Shown here piece after piece: positions 32,960 through 43,600 of a DNA stretch of 64,000 bases. Source of the DNA: Ichthyophis bannanicus (Eukaryota > Chordata > Amphibia > Gymnophiona > Ichthyophiidae). Position 1 is the stretch's first letter. Each line of letters begins with the position of its first letter. A program made the translations under genes and the position numbers. The notes under the pieces were generated by a model, which made no database searches, was not told the origin of the DNA, and worked only from the letters and a program-made list of their open reading frames with translations. The stretch is taken from positions 130,593,596 through 130,657,595 of the forward strand of contig CM066045.1 in NCBI GenBank assembly GCA_033557465.1, given 5' to 3'.

Positions 32960-33055
32960 GCTGACGTATAAAATAGAAATGGATCAACCTTACTGGGCAG
33001 ACTAGATGGACCATACAGGTCTTTATCTGCCATCATATGCTATGCTACTATGGTC
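32960..33055 (+). mobile_element. CR1-type 3' end fragment
   Basis: GCAGACTAGATGGACCATAC, GGTCTTTATCTGCCATCATA and CTATGCTACTATGG are the standard CR1 3' end with its short terminal repeat. Confidence 0.75.
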
Positions 33056-33461
33056 AGCAGCACTCTCCAACACCCGAAAGTTTCACTTTGTGCTTTGTCT
33101 TTTGTATTAAAAAATCAGTTAGACGTACACTGCATTTCACCTATGGATCACATGTTGCAACATAAGATAGAGGAAAGCTTGCTTGGGGGCCCCCATAACA
33201 ACTTACAACACTGTTTAAGCAACAACTGAACAACAAGGACCACCAACCCGGCAGCAGCCTTGGTCATTTCCATTTTCTGCCATTATGTGCCAATGGCAGT
33301 TGGCTGTGGCCATACCACAAGGGTTTACAGAAAAGGTAATTTTTGCTACTGAGGATATATTAAGCTTTCATATACTGTCCGGATGTCCCACTGCACCTTA
33401 GAATTGGCAAAGTAGCCAAGTCAGAACATCTTACCTCTCTCTCCAACTAACAAAGAATACT
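33056..33461. other. Unassigned sequence
   Basis: Nothing recognised. It may include the upstream part of the RTE copy that continues after 36307. Confidence 0.35.
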
Positions 33462-33546
33462 GTATATACCAGCGATGGCGAACCTATGGCACGCGTGCCA
33501 GCTGTGGCACGCGAAGGCCTTGCAGCTGGCACGCGTGAAGGTCCGC

Positions 33547-33918
33547 AAAAACAGAAAAAGCGGGCTCTGGCTGCTGCCGCGGACGCGGCAGCATGCAGTG
33601 TCCCGCGGGGCCCCCTCCGCCCGCTAAGCCCCTCTGCAAGGGCTTTCAGATTCGCGAGGGAGACAGCGTCTCCCTCGCGTCTCTGTTAAGCCCGTAGGGG
33701 TTAATGGGAAATTTCCCATCAGCCCCTTTAGACGCGAGGGACTGATGGGAAATTTCCCATTAGCCCCTGCGGGCTTAACAAGAGACGCGAGGGAGACGCT
33801 GTCTCCCTCGCGAATCTGAAAGCCCTTGCAGAGGGGCTTAGCGGGCGGAGGGGGCCCCGCGGGACACTGCATGCTGCCGCGTCCGCGGCAGCAGCCAGAG
33901 CCCGCTTTTTCTGTTTTT
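33547..33918. repeat. Long near-perfect palindrome, arms about 176 bp
   Basis: The left arm (33547-33722) and right arm (33742-33918) are inverted copies with about three differences, around a 19-bp spacer. Each arm also holds its own hairpin (CGCGAGGGAGAC then GTCTCCCTCGCG). High GC, and strong cruciform potential. Confidence 0.93.
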
Positions 33919-33929
33919 AAATTTGCCGG

Positions 33930-35160
33930 GGGGGGGGGGGGGTTAGGACTGCTAATGGGCTGGGGGGGGGGGGGTTAGGACTGCTCATGGGCTGGGGGGG
34001 GGGGGGTGAGGACTGCAGATGGGCTAGGGGGGGGGTTAGGACAGCAAAGGGGGGAGGGGGGGGTTAGGACTGCTAATGGTCTGAGGGCTGAAGGGGGCTG
34101 TCTGGAAATTGGGTGATGGGTGGTTAGGACTGCTAATGGGCAGGGGGGGGGTTAGGACTGCTAATGGGCTGGGGGGGGTGGGACTGATAATGGGCATGGG
34201 GGGGTTAGGACTGCTAATGGGCTAGGAGGGGGGGGGTTAGGACTGCTAATGGGCTGTGGGCTGATGGGGGCTGTCTGGAAATGGGGTGATGGGGGGTTAG
34301 GACTGGTAATGGGCTATGGGGGGGGTTAGGACTGCTAATGGGCTAGAGAGGGGGGGGGGGGTTAGGACTGAAAATGGGCTAGGGGGGGGGGTTAGGACTG
34401 CTAATGGGCTAGGGGGGGGGTTAGGAATGCTAATGTGGGTGGGGGGGGGGGGGTTAGGACTGCTAATGGGCTAGGAGGGGGGGTTAGGACTGCTAATGGG
34501 CTAGGAGGGGGGGTTAGGACTGCTAATGGGCTAGGGGGGGTTAGGACTGCTAATGGGCTAGGAGGGGGGGTTAGGACTGCTAATGGGCTAGGGGGGGTTA
34601 GGACTGCTAATGGGCTGTGGGCTGATGGGGGCTGTCTGGAAATGGGGTGATGGGGGTTAGGACTGGTAATGGGCTATGGGGGGGGGTTAGGACTGCTAAT
34701 GGGCTAGAGAGGGGGGGTTAGGACTGCTAATGGGCTAGGGGGGGGGTTAGGACTGCTAATGGGCTGATGGGGAGGGGTTAGGACTTGAGGTGGGCTGTTG
34801 GGTGGGGTTAGGACTGGAAATGGGCTGATGGGGGGTTAACACTGGAGGTGGTCTGATGGGGTTAGGACTGGTAATGGGCTATGGGGGGGTTTAGGACTGA
34901 TAATGGGCTATGGGGGGGGCTGGGACAAGAAATGGGCTGATGGGGAGGGGTTAGGACTTGAGGTGGGCTGATGGGGTTAGGACTGGTAATGGACTGTGGG
35001 CTGATGGGGGGGTTAGGACTGGCAATGGGCTATGGGGGGCTGACTGGAAGTGGGGGGTTAGGACTGGTAATGGGTTATAGGGGGGGGGGCTTCTTAAACT
35101 GAAAATGGGGTGATGGGGGGTTAGGACTGGAAGTGGGTTGATGAGGGGGGGATAGGACTG
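33930..35160. repeat. G-rich minisatellite, unit TTAGGACTGCTAATGGGCT plus G-run
   Basis: About 45 imperfect units of roughly 22-30 bp. The conserved core is GGTTAGGACTGCTAATGGGC; the G-run between cores varies from about 4 to 13. A higher-order variant with GGGGCTGTCTGGAAAT recurs near 34095, 34265 and 34630. The G-runs could form quadruplexes. Confidence 0.92.
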
Positions 35161-36306
35161 GTATTGGGTTGGGGGGCTGCTAGGACTGGAAATGGGCTGA
35201 TGCAGGGACTAGAAGGGAATGGATGCTGGGTGAGGCTGGAACTAGAAGGGAGCTGGTGTTGGGGGAGGATTAGAATGGGATGGGGCTGGGAGAGTAAAAT
35301 GGAGAGGGGAAAAATATTTTGTGTGGGAGGGATAAAAAATCTACAATTGGCCGGGTATTGGGAGAGTAAGTGGGGATTGAGGATGGAGGGGTAAATTTTG
35401 AGTAGATGAAATAGGAATGAGGAAAGAGCCAAAGGAGAAAGATTAGTATGTTAAAGCAGATGTAGAGAGAGAATGGAAAAAAAAAACAAGAAGACAGAAG
35501 AAAGGACAAATGGACAGCAGATGGAGAGTTAGCAGAAGACACGAAGAAACCAGAAGAAAGTGGCTGGAACAATTGCAACTGAAAAAAAATGCACAAAAGG
35601 TAGAAAAATATCTCTTTATTTTGAATTTATTAACTGGAATATGTCAGCTCTGGGAAATGTGCATCATTAATTTTTGCGCTTTGTTTAGTACAAGAGGAAA
35701 TTAATATATAGTTTTATTTCTACAGTGTTGTTGTATATTCCAAGTTTGGCTTTTGGGGTTCCCAGTTTAATTATTGTCTTCCTGTTTCTAAATTGTGATT
35801 CCTTGTTTGGTGATGGTCTGTTCTGCATGTGTAACTGAGCTGAGGTATTCTGTTTATATAATTCCTATTTGACATTGCCACTTGTTCTTTCCCCAGTAGG
35901 TCATGTATTGTTGTTCTCTGAGATGTATTGGTTTAATATTTGCAGTGTTGCCTTTTGATAGGTAGAGTATGGTGCTTTGTGAGTCCTGGTAGTGCTGTTA
36001 GGATACGGCGGGTTTGCTATGGGTTCTAAATGGGCAGCGTTTGTAGTAGTTCCTAATGTGCCTGGCGGTTGGTACTGGATTATAGTAATGTAGAAACCTT
36101 TTAGTCTTTCTTTATCCATATACTCATTAAGAGGCATGTTTACTAAAAGTTAGTGTATGGTAACATTATGCAAATATTTATGCAAATGAAGCACCTTATG
36201 CAAATGGGGCTTTAATTGACGTGCTGGCACTTTGAGGAAATTCTTTGGTTTTGTGCGGCAGTTTGGGCACTCGGGCTCAAAAAGGTTAGCCATCACTGGT
36301 ATATAC

Positions 36307-36622
36307 CATGGACTGCCCAAAGATCAAATCGGAGATCAAACCTAAGCATTCCTTAGAAACTCAAATGACAAGGCTTCGACCTTCATACTTTGGACATATC
36401 ATAAGAAGAGAAAGATCATTAGAGAAAAACATCATACTTGGCAAGGTTGAAGGTCAACGCAAAAGAGGAAGACTGGCAGTGTAATGGATCAATACACTAA
36501 CAGCAGCTATGGATGTCACTCTATCAACAATTAGCCGCCTGACAGAAGACCAAATACAGTTTAGGATAACAATCCACAGGGTCGCCATGAGTCAACATCA
36601 ACTCAACAGCACTTAACAACAA
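36307..36622 (+). mobile_element. RTE-type (BovB-like) LINE 3' end
   Basis: Plus-strand remnant of an RTE ORF C-terminus: FGHIIRRERSLEKNIILGKV-like translation at 36395-36455, then a degenerate RAW-type end, and a 3' terminus with CGCCATGAGTCAACATCAAC and AGCACTTAACAACAA. A minus-strand copy is at 50905-51690. The hAT-like element sits immediately upstream, so it probably inserted into this LINE. Confidence 0.7.
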
Positions 36623-36689
36623 TAGATGGCACTCTAATCCTTCTAGTTGGCTTGGCTCTGCTCATAACTTCAGTGTCATTTAAGATGAT

Positions 36690-36915
36690 TCACTTTACAT
36701 CACTACACAGATCCAAAACACCGCTGAAATACTGTATGTCATTTCTTCATTTTCAGATTTGTTTAGATCCATCCCTTCCTTCCTACTAAAATGCTCATCC
36801 AATTTCTCATTATAGCCTGCTTAGGTTACTGCAATCTACTGCTCACAGGTTTCACACAGAGCCATCTTTCTCCACTGCAATCTATTCAAAATGCAGCTGC
36901 ATGGCTTATTTGACA
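36690..36915 (+). mobile_element. L2/Rex1-group LINE fragment
   Basis: Translation KMLIQFLIIACLGYCNLLLT then HLSPLQSIQNAAAWLI parallels MLIHSLITSCLNYCNLLLAG at 47805-47910 of the LINE at 38.7-48.4 kb. Confidence 0.7.
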
Positions 36916-38685
36916 ACCTGACCCCTAGTGGTAATACCAAGTGATTACTACTAGGAGTCATAGGTACCATTTTGGAACTCTGGATTCGGAAGAGCAGGAG
37001 TGATTGGGGATCACTCCTGCTGTCACTAGAACCTGATAAGAGCTGAGAATGGAGGTTGGGGGAGACTGATCGGGGCCACTGAAGGGTGTTCTTCACTTTG
37101 GGAGGGTTGGATGAGGGAGAACTTTATAACATGGGGGGTTGTGTGCGGGAGATCAGATGCAGTGAGGGAGGGGTTCAAATGCTGCAGAGGGTGATGGGGG
37201 CAATTTGTGCTGCTGTCAGGAGGGGATCAGGCTGTGCCAGTATATCGGGAGCAGCAATCTTAAAAAGCCACTCTCACATACGGCTCACAGTTGTTCCCCC
37301 GTGTGCAACCTTTTGAAATTGCTGTTCCTGCTGGACATGGAGAGACACTGACCTGCAGTCCTGCATGTCCTTACAAGTGAGAATTTTCTACACCTTGATC
37401 TGGATGTCTTAATTCTCCGCTCCACATCCTATCTAAAATTTGCCTTCACAAGTAAGAAATAAATGAAGAGTATTTTGTCAGTGCATACCATATATAGACA
37501 CATACCGTGAAACCCTTAAGTTCTTCCGGAAATGTTCTACACCTGCAAAACCTTTTTGGAAGCAATCCATAGAGTTTTAAGTGTTTTTATAGAGACTCTC
37601 TGAGGATAGCCCGGCTGTAGGCAGCTGCAGGTGTGGAAAATCCCATTCTAATCAGTGTGCTTTATACAGGAGCCGTGAGTGCTCAAAGAAACGGCATCAT
37701 AATGGTCAATGCTGGAAAATGTCCCCAAGAAGAAACAAACAGAAAGACAAAGAGTAGCTTGTACGCAGGCTTCTTATAACTAAGTTGGCAGGACTTTCCA
37801 TTTCAGATGAGTATCCATCTCTCAATTGACCCTTTAGCAATTCTTATGTTTCCTTGTTCATTACAGATTATTTAAGCTGATTGAGCACCTCAGTTCTTCA
37901 GCTGTATCCATTAGTTTTAATAGATGATTACAGAGGAAAGACAATACATAATATCAGTTATTATTTCCAAGAGCCCTGCTTTGCCTGGATTTATCGGATG
38001 CCTGCCAAATCGCGCTTATTGACAGAGAAGAGCTGGGAAAGGAGGGGGCATACTTGAGTTTGGTTCTGCAAAAGAAATCACTTCATCTGCACAGATGGAG
38101 AAAATTATTTTAAAAGGATGCATATTTCAGAGGAAGATTCAAAACTCAGAATGATCATTCACTTTTAGTTCAATTTGTCTCCAAATAGTCCTGCCGGGCC
38201 CAAAACTCTTGGGATCCAAAATTCTGACTAAATATTCCTATCAAATGGTATATAATACATGACCATAGCAGAAAGAAAATCACTATTAGAACATATTGAA
38301 TAAGACGGATATAATTTTCCTGAAATATGCAAAAATTAACCCGGCTGCAGAATGTGGATTAAAAATTTAAAGTAAGCCTTCAAAGGGTTAATCAGTACTG
38401 AAAACCCTCACCCTGGATCATTTTTAGCAGTTTCTCACCAGGACATGATAACTTCCGCAGAATGTGACAGATCGGGTGTGGCATGGAGAGAGGGAGGTGG
38501 CATATGGGTTCTACATGCACATTTTTATTTTACTGAAAATGACCTTAATCTAATAAGGATAAATCAATCTATCCTTGCTCTGTCTCCATTGTTGCAGAGT
38601 TTAAAACGTCTTTCCTGTCTCTGCTCTTTGTCTGCCTGAGTGACTACCCCCCCCCCCCCCCCCTCTGCTGAGGTATTGTTTAGCC
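36916..38685. other. Unassigned sequence
   Basis: About 1.8 kb without recognised gene or repeat, apart from a C homopolymer at 38648-38663. Confidence 0.4.
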
Positions 38686-39374
38686 TTTAGCCCCTTTTCC
38701 TGTCTTCCAGGTGTGCTTAGCTCTGTTTGCCTCTCTCTCCTTTGGGAAGAGCAGTGCCCTTCCTAAGAGCTCTGCTGGAAAGGTGAAGTTCACCTCTGGA
38801 GTGAATTTGGCTTGCTGTGAGTTCTGTCTGTCTGTCTCTCTCCACATATTTTAATTATTTTATTTGTCATTGTTAATGCGCTCCCTTACCGCACTGCCCC
38901 CTTTATTTTGCACTTTTGTTCAGCTTTTCTCAGCTGAATAACTTATACCCCACCCCTCCACCCCCTCCTCTACCACCCACCCCATGGCGCGCAGTCTCTT
39001 AAAGCTGTAATCTGCTCATTACCTACTTCACGCACAGGTGCATCTAATCCCTTTGGGCGCTCTCCCACCTTCTATATCCTCTGGCCTTTGTTCTCCTCTC
39101 TATTCCCCTTCTATGGCTCCTCATCACATTGTCTTTCTTAATCCCTAACTGTCTCCCCTCCTACCAGCACCTTCACTCCTCCCCTCCTTATCTCCCCTTT
39201 ACCATCCTCACTTCCCCCTGCATTCTGTCTTCTACCCTGTCATCAGCTCTTGAGCTTCACCGCTTTCTCCCTCTCATTCAGCCATCTCCTCTCTCTCTAA
39301 GGCAACCTCGGCCTCGTTTCTGCCGTACTGTCTCCTCTGCCCGTACTCTGCTACTCTTTCTGCTTCTCTTATCC

Positions 39375-39401
39375 GGAGATATCAACCCCAATCCTGGCCG
39401 C
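39375..39401 (+). other. Degenerate 2A-like (ribosome-skipping) motif
   Basis: The codons read GDINPNPGR, against the 2A consensus D-x-E-x-NPG-P. The preceding leucine-rich stretch also fits. The final Pro is replaced by Arg in a C-run context, so skipping should be lost in this copy. Confidence 0.65.
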
Positions 39402-39422
39402 CCCCCCCCCCCCCCCTAGACT

Positions 39423-39525
39423 TCTTATTTATTTATTTATTTAAAAGGATTTATATCCCGCTTTATCCTAAAATCAAAGCAGTTTTCACTTTAAACAAAT
39501 CAAAAAACAAAGTGTAGAGGTGTCT
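39423..39525 (-). mobile_element. L2 LINE tail fragment inside the LINE
   Basis: TTATTTATTTATTTAAAAGG followed by TATATCCCGCTTTATCC is an inverted L2-type 3' tail. Confidence 0.7.
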
Positions 39526-39572
39526 ATCCAGAGGGTCGCTATGTCGACTCCGACTCGACGGCACTTAACAAC
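39526..39572 (+). mobile_element. RTE 3' tail fragment
   Basis: CAGAGGGTCGCTATGTCGAC and GACGGCACTTAACAACAA match the RTE tail at 36590-36622. Confidence 0.7.
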
Positions 39573-39862
39573 AAGAGTGTCGGCATGCTGTGTTTGTATC
39601 GTAGTGCGTGTGTAGGTGTAATAAATGTGTCGCTTGATTATCAGATGCAATATATACAGGGTGCGCTATCTACAATGTGCTATATACAGAGAGGAGGTGG
39701 GGGAGGCTATGTTAGGGGGAGGGGAGGCGGAAGGAGTGAGGCAAAGGTAGGGCGGGGGAGAGCAGTGTCAGGTACAATTAACATTAAAATTCAACTTATC
39801 CAAGGAACTTGCATATATCAGCTTATTCCAAGAACTAATATGTATCAACAGTAACATTATAA
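39573..39862. other. Unassigned 290 bp between LINE segments
   Basis: Interrupts the LINE between its N-terminal leader and endonuclease. It includes a GGGAGG-rich patch at 39690-39770. Probably part of a composite insertion. Confidence 0.35.
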
Positions 39863-40260
39863 CTCTGAGAAGAGATCTTCACGCAATAACTCTAACCTTA
39901 TTCATATCCCTCTTCTTTCCCCTTCCACTCTCCCTTTCTCATGTGCCTTGTGGAACGCACACTCCATCTTTAATAAACTCGCTTGTACTCATGATCTCTT
40001 TATCTTTAATGCTCTCATTCTTCTTGCTCTTGAGTCCTGGCTCCTTCCAGAAGATACTGCATCTGTCGCTGCTGTCTGTCATGGGGGCTATCAGTTCTCC
40101 CACATGCCTCGTTCCACTGGCCGTGGTGTTGGTGTTGGGCTTCTACTTTCTCCCTCCTGCCAAGTCCAACCCCTCCTGCTGTCTCAGTCTCACTCCTTTC
40201 CCTCTTTTGAAGTCCACTCCATCCACCTTTTCCCTCCATTACCTCTCCGGGTAGTTGTTA

Positions 40261-40422
40261 TATCTCCAGGAACAAGCAGGAATAAGTCCTCACATATGGG
40301 TACGTCGGTACCGACGGAGCCTGCGCGGGAAAGCTCCCCAGCTTCCCAGAAGGAAGCTTTTGGGGCCTCCCACTGCACATGCGCGCTGCCTTCCCGCCTT
40401 CCTGACCAGCTCTCCTCAGTTT
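40261..40422 (+). repeat. DIRS left inverted terminal repeat
   Basis: Contains GGTACGTCGGTACCGACGGA and GGAAGCTTTTGGGGCCTCC. It is the inverted copy of 45644-45821, with a few substitutions and a short indel near 40400, and lacks the outermost 30 bp present at the right end. Confidence 0.9.
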
Positions 40423-40637
40423 CTCTTTTTCCGCGGAGCCAGCAGGTCGTGTTCCTGTCACCGCTGAAGAAATTATTGTTTTAGTTTGTTTCTTTAGACC
40501 GCGTACCTGCCTTCCCCATACCGAAACCGGTACCGCCGGTCTCTCTTTTCATTTCTTTAAAAAAAAAAAAAAAAAATCTTTATCTTTGCACAACTTGGTG
40601 ACTTCGGTTAGGCCTCAGGCCTACACAAATTCTCCTC

Positions 40638-43600
40638 ATGGAGAAACCAGCCCCTGGTTTTAAGAAGTGTACCAAGTGTAGTGCTGTTATTTCTGTCACA
40701 GACACCCATGAATGGTGTCTTAAATGTTTGGGACCTGACCACTCCATTCCGGACTGCCCATCCTGCTCCCAGATGTCTAAACGTGGTTTGCAGAACCGGG
40801 CCAACAAATTCCATGTGCTGTTTGCTTCAGATAATCCAGCATCACAGTCATCCAGGTCTTCCTCTCCGGATGGATCTCAGGTAACCAAACCTTCTTCGGG
40901 CAGGTCCTCAAAGAGCAAATCTCCTTCAAAGCATCGAGAGGCTCTCACTTTTGAATCTGAGGATCCTGCCCCAGCCAAACAACCCCGGCGGGAAGCTCTG
41001 GCTTCCAAAGCACCATCTATGGGGTTACAGGTTGACATCGATGGCACGGCCTCGACTGATCACCTGTTAGACTGCTCTGGGGTACCGGCCCATACCGGTA
41101 CCGACATCCAGGCAGCAGTGGCGTCTATGAGCAATACTGTTCAGACCATGCAGCAGGCCATGCTGGCTTTTATTACAGCTGCGACGCCCTCGGTACCGCG
41201 TTCAGCGGTACCGGGTCCGGTTCAGGTATCGTCTCCCATACCGGAACCGAGACCATCGACTTCCAAATGCAGATCGGTTCCGCATGCCGGATCCGGGTTT
41301 TCACCCGATACCAATCCCATACCCGGTACGCCCGATGTCGATACCGATCGGTATGCGTATCGTGTGTTGGAAGCGAATAGAGAATATTCGGATTCTTCTG
41401 AGGATGTTGATTCCTCTGAGGACTCTGATGAGCTGTCTCTAGTTCTTCATGAAGACCCCTCTTCCCCAAAGAGGAGAATGTCTCCACCAGAGGATTTGTC
41501 CTTTCAAGACTTCATTATAGAGCTAGCTAAAGGACTTTCTATTACCACATCCTCTGAAAAAGAACCTAGGTCAAAGAAATTGGATATTTTAGGATACCCT
41601 AAGGTTCCTAAAGAGGCAGTCACCCTGCCTATCCATGAAATCCTTCAAGAACACTTGATGGACTTATGGGAGGCTCCTCTAACGTTGTCTCCTTACTCTC
41701 GTAGGTTGGACACCATGTACCGGGTCCCTCCTTCTCCTGGGTTTCAAAAGACTCAGCTGCCTCACCATTCCATTGTGGTGAAGTCTGCGCTGAAAAAGAT
41801 TAAGAGCACCAAAAGGCACTCCTCTACCCCTCCAGGGCGAGAATGTAAGACCCTAGACTCTTTTGGCAGGAAAATTTTCCAGGCTAGTATGCTTATAGCC
41901 AGGATTAATTCTTACAGTCTGTATATGGGCATGTTTCTCAGGGAACTTGCACTAAAGGTACGGCATTTTGCCTCCTTTATCCCTGAGGATAGAAAGGAGG
42001 AGTTAATTTCTCTGGTGAAACAGCTTCTAGATGTTTCTAAGTTCTCCAACAGAGCAGCTTTTGATTCCTTTGAGGGTGCCGGTAGAGCTTCGGGCATTGC
42101 TATTGCAGCCCGACGACTTGCTTGGCTCCAGGCCTCTGACCTAGAACTCTGGGTCCTAGATGGCTTACGGAATCTGCCCTGTACAGGTGAGAACTTATTT
42201 GGTAAAGACTGGCAAATTAAAGCCACTCAAATGGACGCAGAAAATGCTACATTAGATAGACTTTCTAAGTCTACCTCTACTCCTGCCAAGAAAAAGTCTT
42301 TCAAGAGGCCTTACTACAAGAAGGCCAGATTTTCCACAAATACTGGCCAACAATCTTCTCAGCCTCGCTTTGCGGCTAAACGTCAGCAACCTAAACAGGC
42401 AAGGTCAAAGCCTGCAGTGTCTGCCACTCCTCAGCAGACTCAACCCCTCAGGGGTTTTGACTTGCCCCTAGAGAACTTAACCTTTCTGGCTCTAGAACAA
42501 CCAGAGCCCCTCACCATTCCCGGAAGGTTAGCTCACTTTGCTCCCAGATGGGAGCAAATTACATCAGAGCAATGGACCCTCTCTATCATCAGAGAGGGCT
42601 ACAAACTTCATTTTTCCAACCTTCCTCCATATACCATGGTGAGGCACTTCAATTCTCCCCCATCTCTCCTGGGCCTGTTGGATCAGGAAGTCTCTTCTCT
42701 CCTTGCCCAAGGGGCAATAGAAGAGGTTCCTCTTCTTCAACAAGGGACAGGATTCTACTCCCCTTATTTTCTCATAACAAAGAAGACAGGGGGATTCAGA
42801 CCTATCCTAGATCTGAGAGAATTGAACAAATTTCTGTACAAGGAGAAATTAAAAATGTTCTCTAGATCTCAAGGATGCGTATATACACATACTCATCCAC
42901 CCATCCCACAGAAAATATCTAAGATTTCTGTTTCAGGGAAAACATTTCCAGTACAGAGTACTTCCCTTCGGTCTAGCCTCTGCTCCAAGAGTGTTCACCA
43001 AATGCATGGCAGTTGTTGCCGCATTTCTAAGAGGTCTGGGAATTTTTGTATTCCCATATCTGGACGATTGGCTCATCCGAGCTCCATCTCAGTCAGAGGC
43101 CCAGATTTCCCTGGACCGCACAAGGCACACTCTGCAGTATCTGGGACTGGTGGTAAACCTTCCCAAGTCTCAACTTACCCCTACTCAGTCTCTGGAATTC
43201 ATAGGGGCCCAGTTGGACACCACCACTGCAAGGGCCTACCTACCTCAAGTCCGAGGCCAACGTCTGATGTGCTTGGCCTCCCAAGCTCAGTCCAGCAGTC
43301 ACTTGACAGCCAGAGAAATGCTACGACTTCTGGGCCACATGGCCTCCACGGTACACGTGGTGCCCTACGCTCGTCTTCATATGAGAGCAGCTCAATGGAC
43401 CTTGGCCACCCAGTAGACTCAAGCATCAGGAGCACTCTCCGACCAAATACTCACCTCAAAGCGTCTGTTTTGGTCCCTCCAATGGTGGATGTCCACCAAC
43501 AATCTGTTGTTGGGGACCCCCTTCCAACCTTTGTTGCCCCAAGCAACCCTCACAACAGATGCCTCCCAAACAGGGTGGGGAGCTCATCTACAATCCCTCT

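Larger units (their letters stand above)
33470..36298. mobile_element. hAT-like non-autonomous element, 2,829 bp, with palindrome and minisatellite
   Basis: The terminus CAGCGATGGCGAACC and its inverted partner CAGTGATGGCTAACC are flanked by a perfect 8-bp duplication, GTATATAC (33462-33469 and 36299-36306). Inside, from left to right: terminal GGCACGCGTGCC repeats, a near-perfect palindrome (33547-33918), a G-rich minisatellite (33930-35160), a purine-rich stretch, and an AT-rich part ending in a GAGCCCGAGTGCCC-type subterminal region. No transposase is encoded; frames inside the repeats are artefacts. Mobilisation would need a hAT transposase in trans. Related copies: 17790-19545 and 60955-64000. 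Confidence 0.88.
38690..40258 (+). mobile_element. L2/Rex1-group LINE, 5' part (5' region, 2A-like motif, endonuclease start)
   Basis: A CT-rich 5' region leads to a frame at 39129-39419 that ends LLFLLLLSGDINPNPGR, the N-terminal leader with a 2A-like motif known in CR1/L2/Rex1 LINEs. After an internal patch of other retroposon tails (39423-39860), the endonuclease begins: ALWNAHSIFNKL, ALILLALESWLLPEDTA and GRGVGVGLLLS in translation (39940-40140). It is cut at 40258, after LRVVV, by the DIRS insertion and resumes at 45822 with YQPPDKS. The left limit is approximate. Confidence 0.7.

Noticed and set aside
34435..34650. Gly/Arg/Thr repeat peptide (GGVRTANGLG type)
   Set aside because: Direct translation of the G-rich minisatellite; no initiation context or conservation expected.
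33930..35160. A telomere-like or CRISPR-like array
   Set aside because: Units are imperfect, G-run length varies and there are no unique spacers; it is a minisatellite inside a TSD-flanked transposon.
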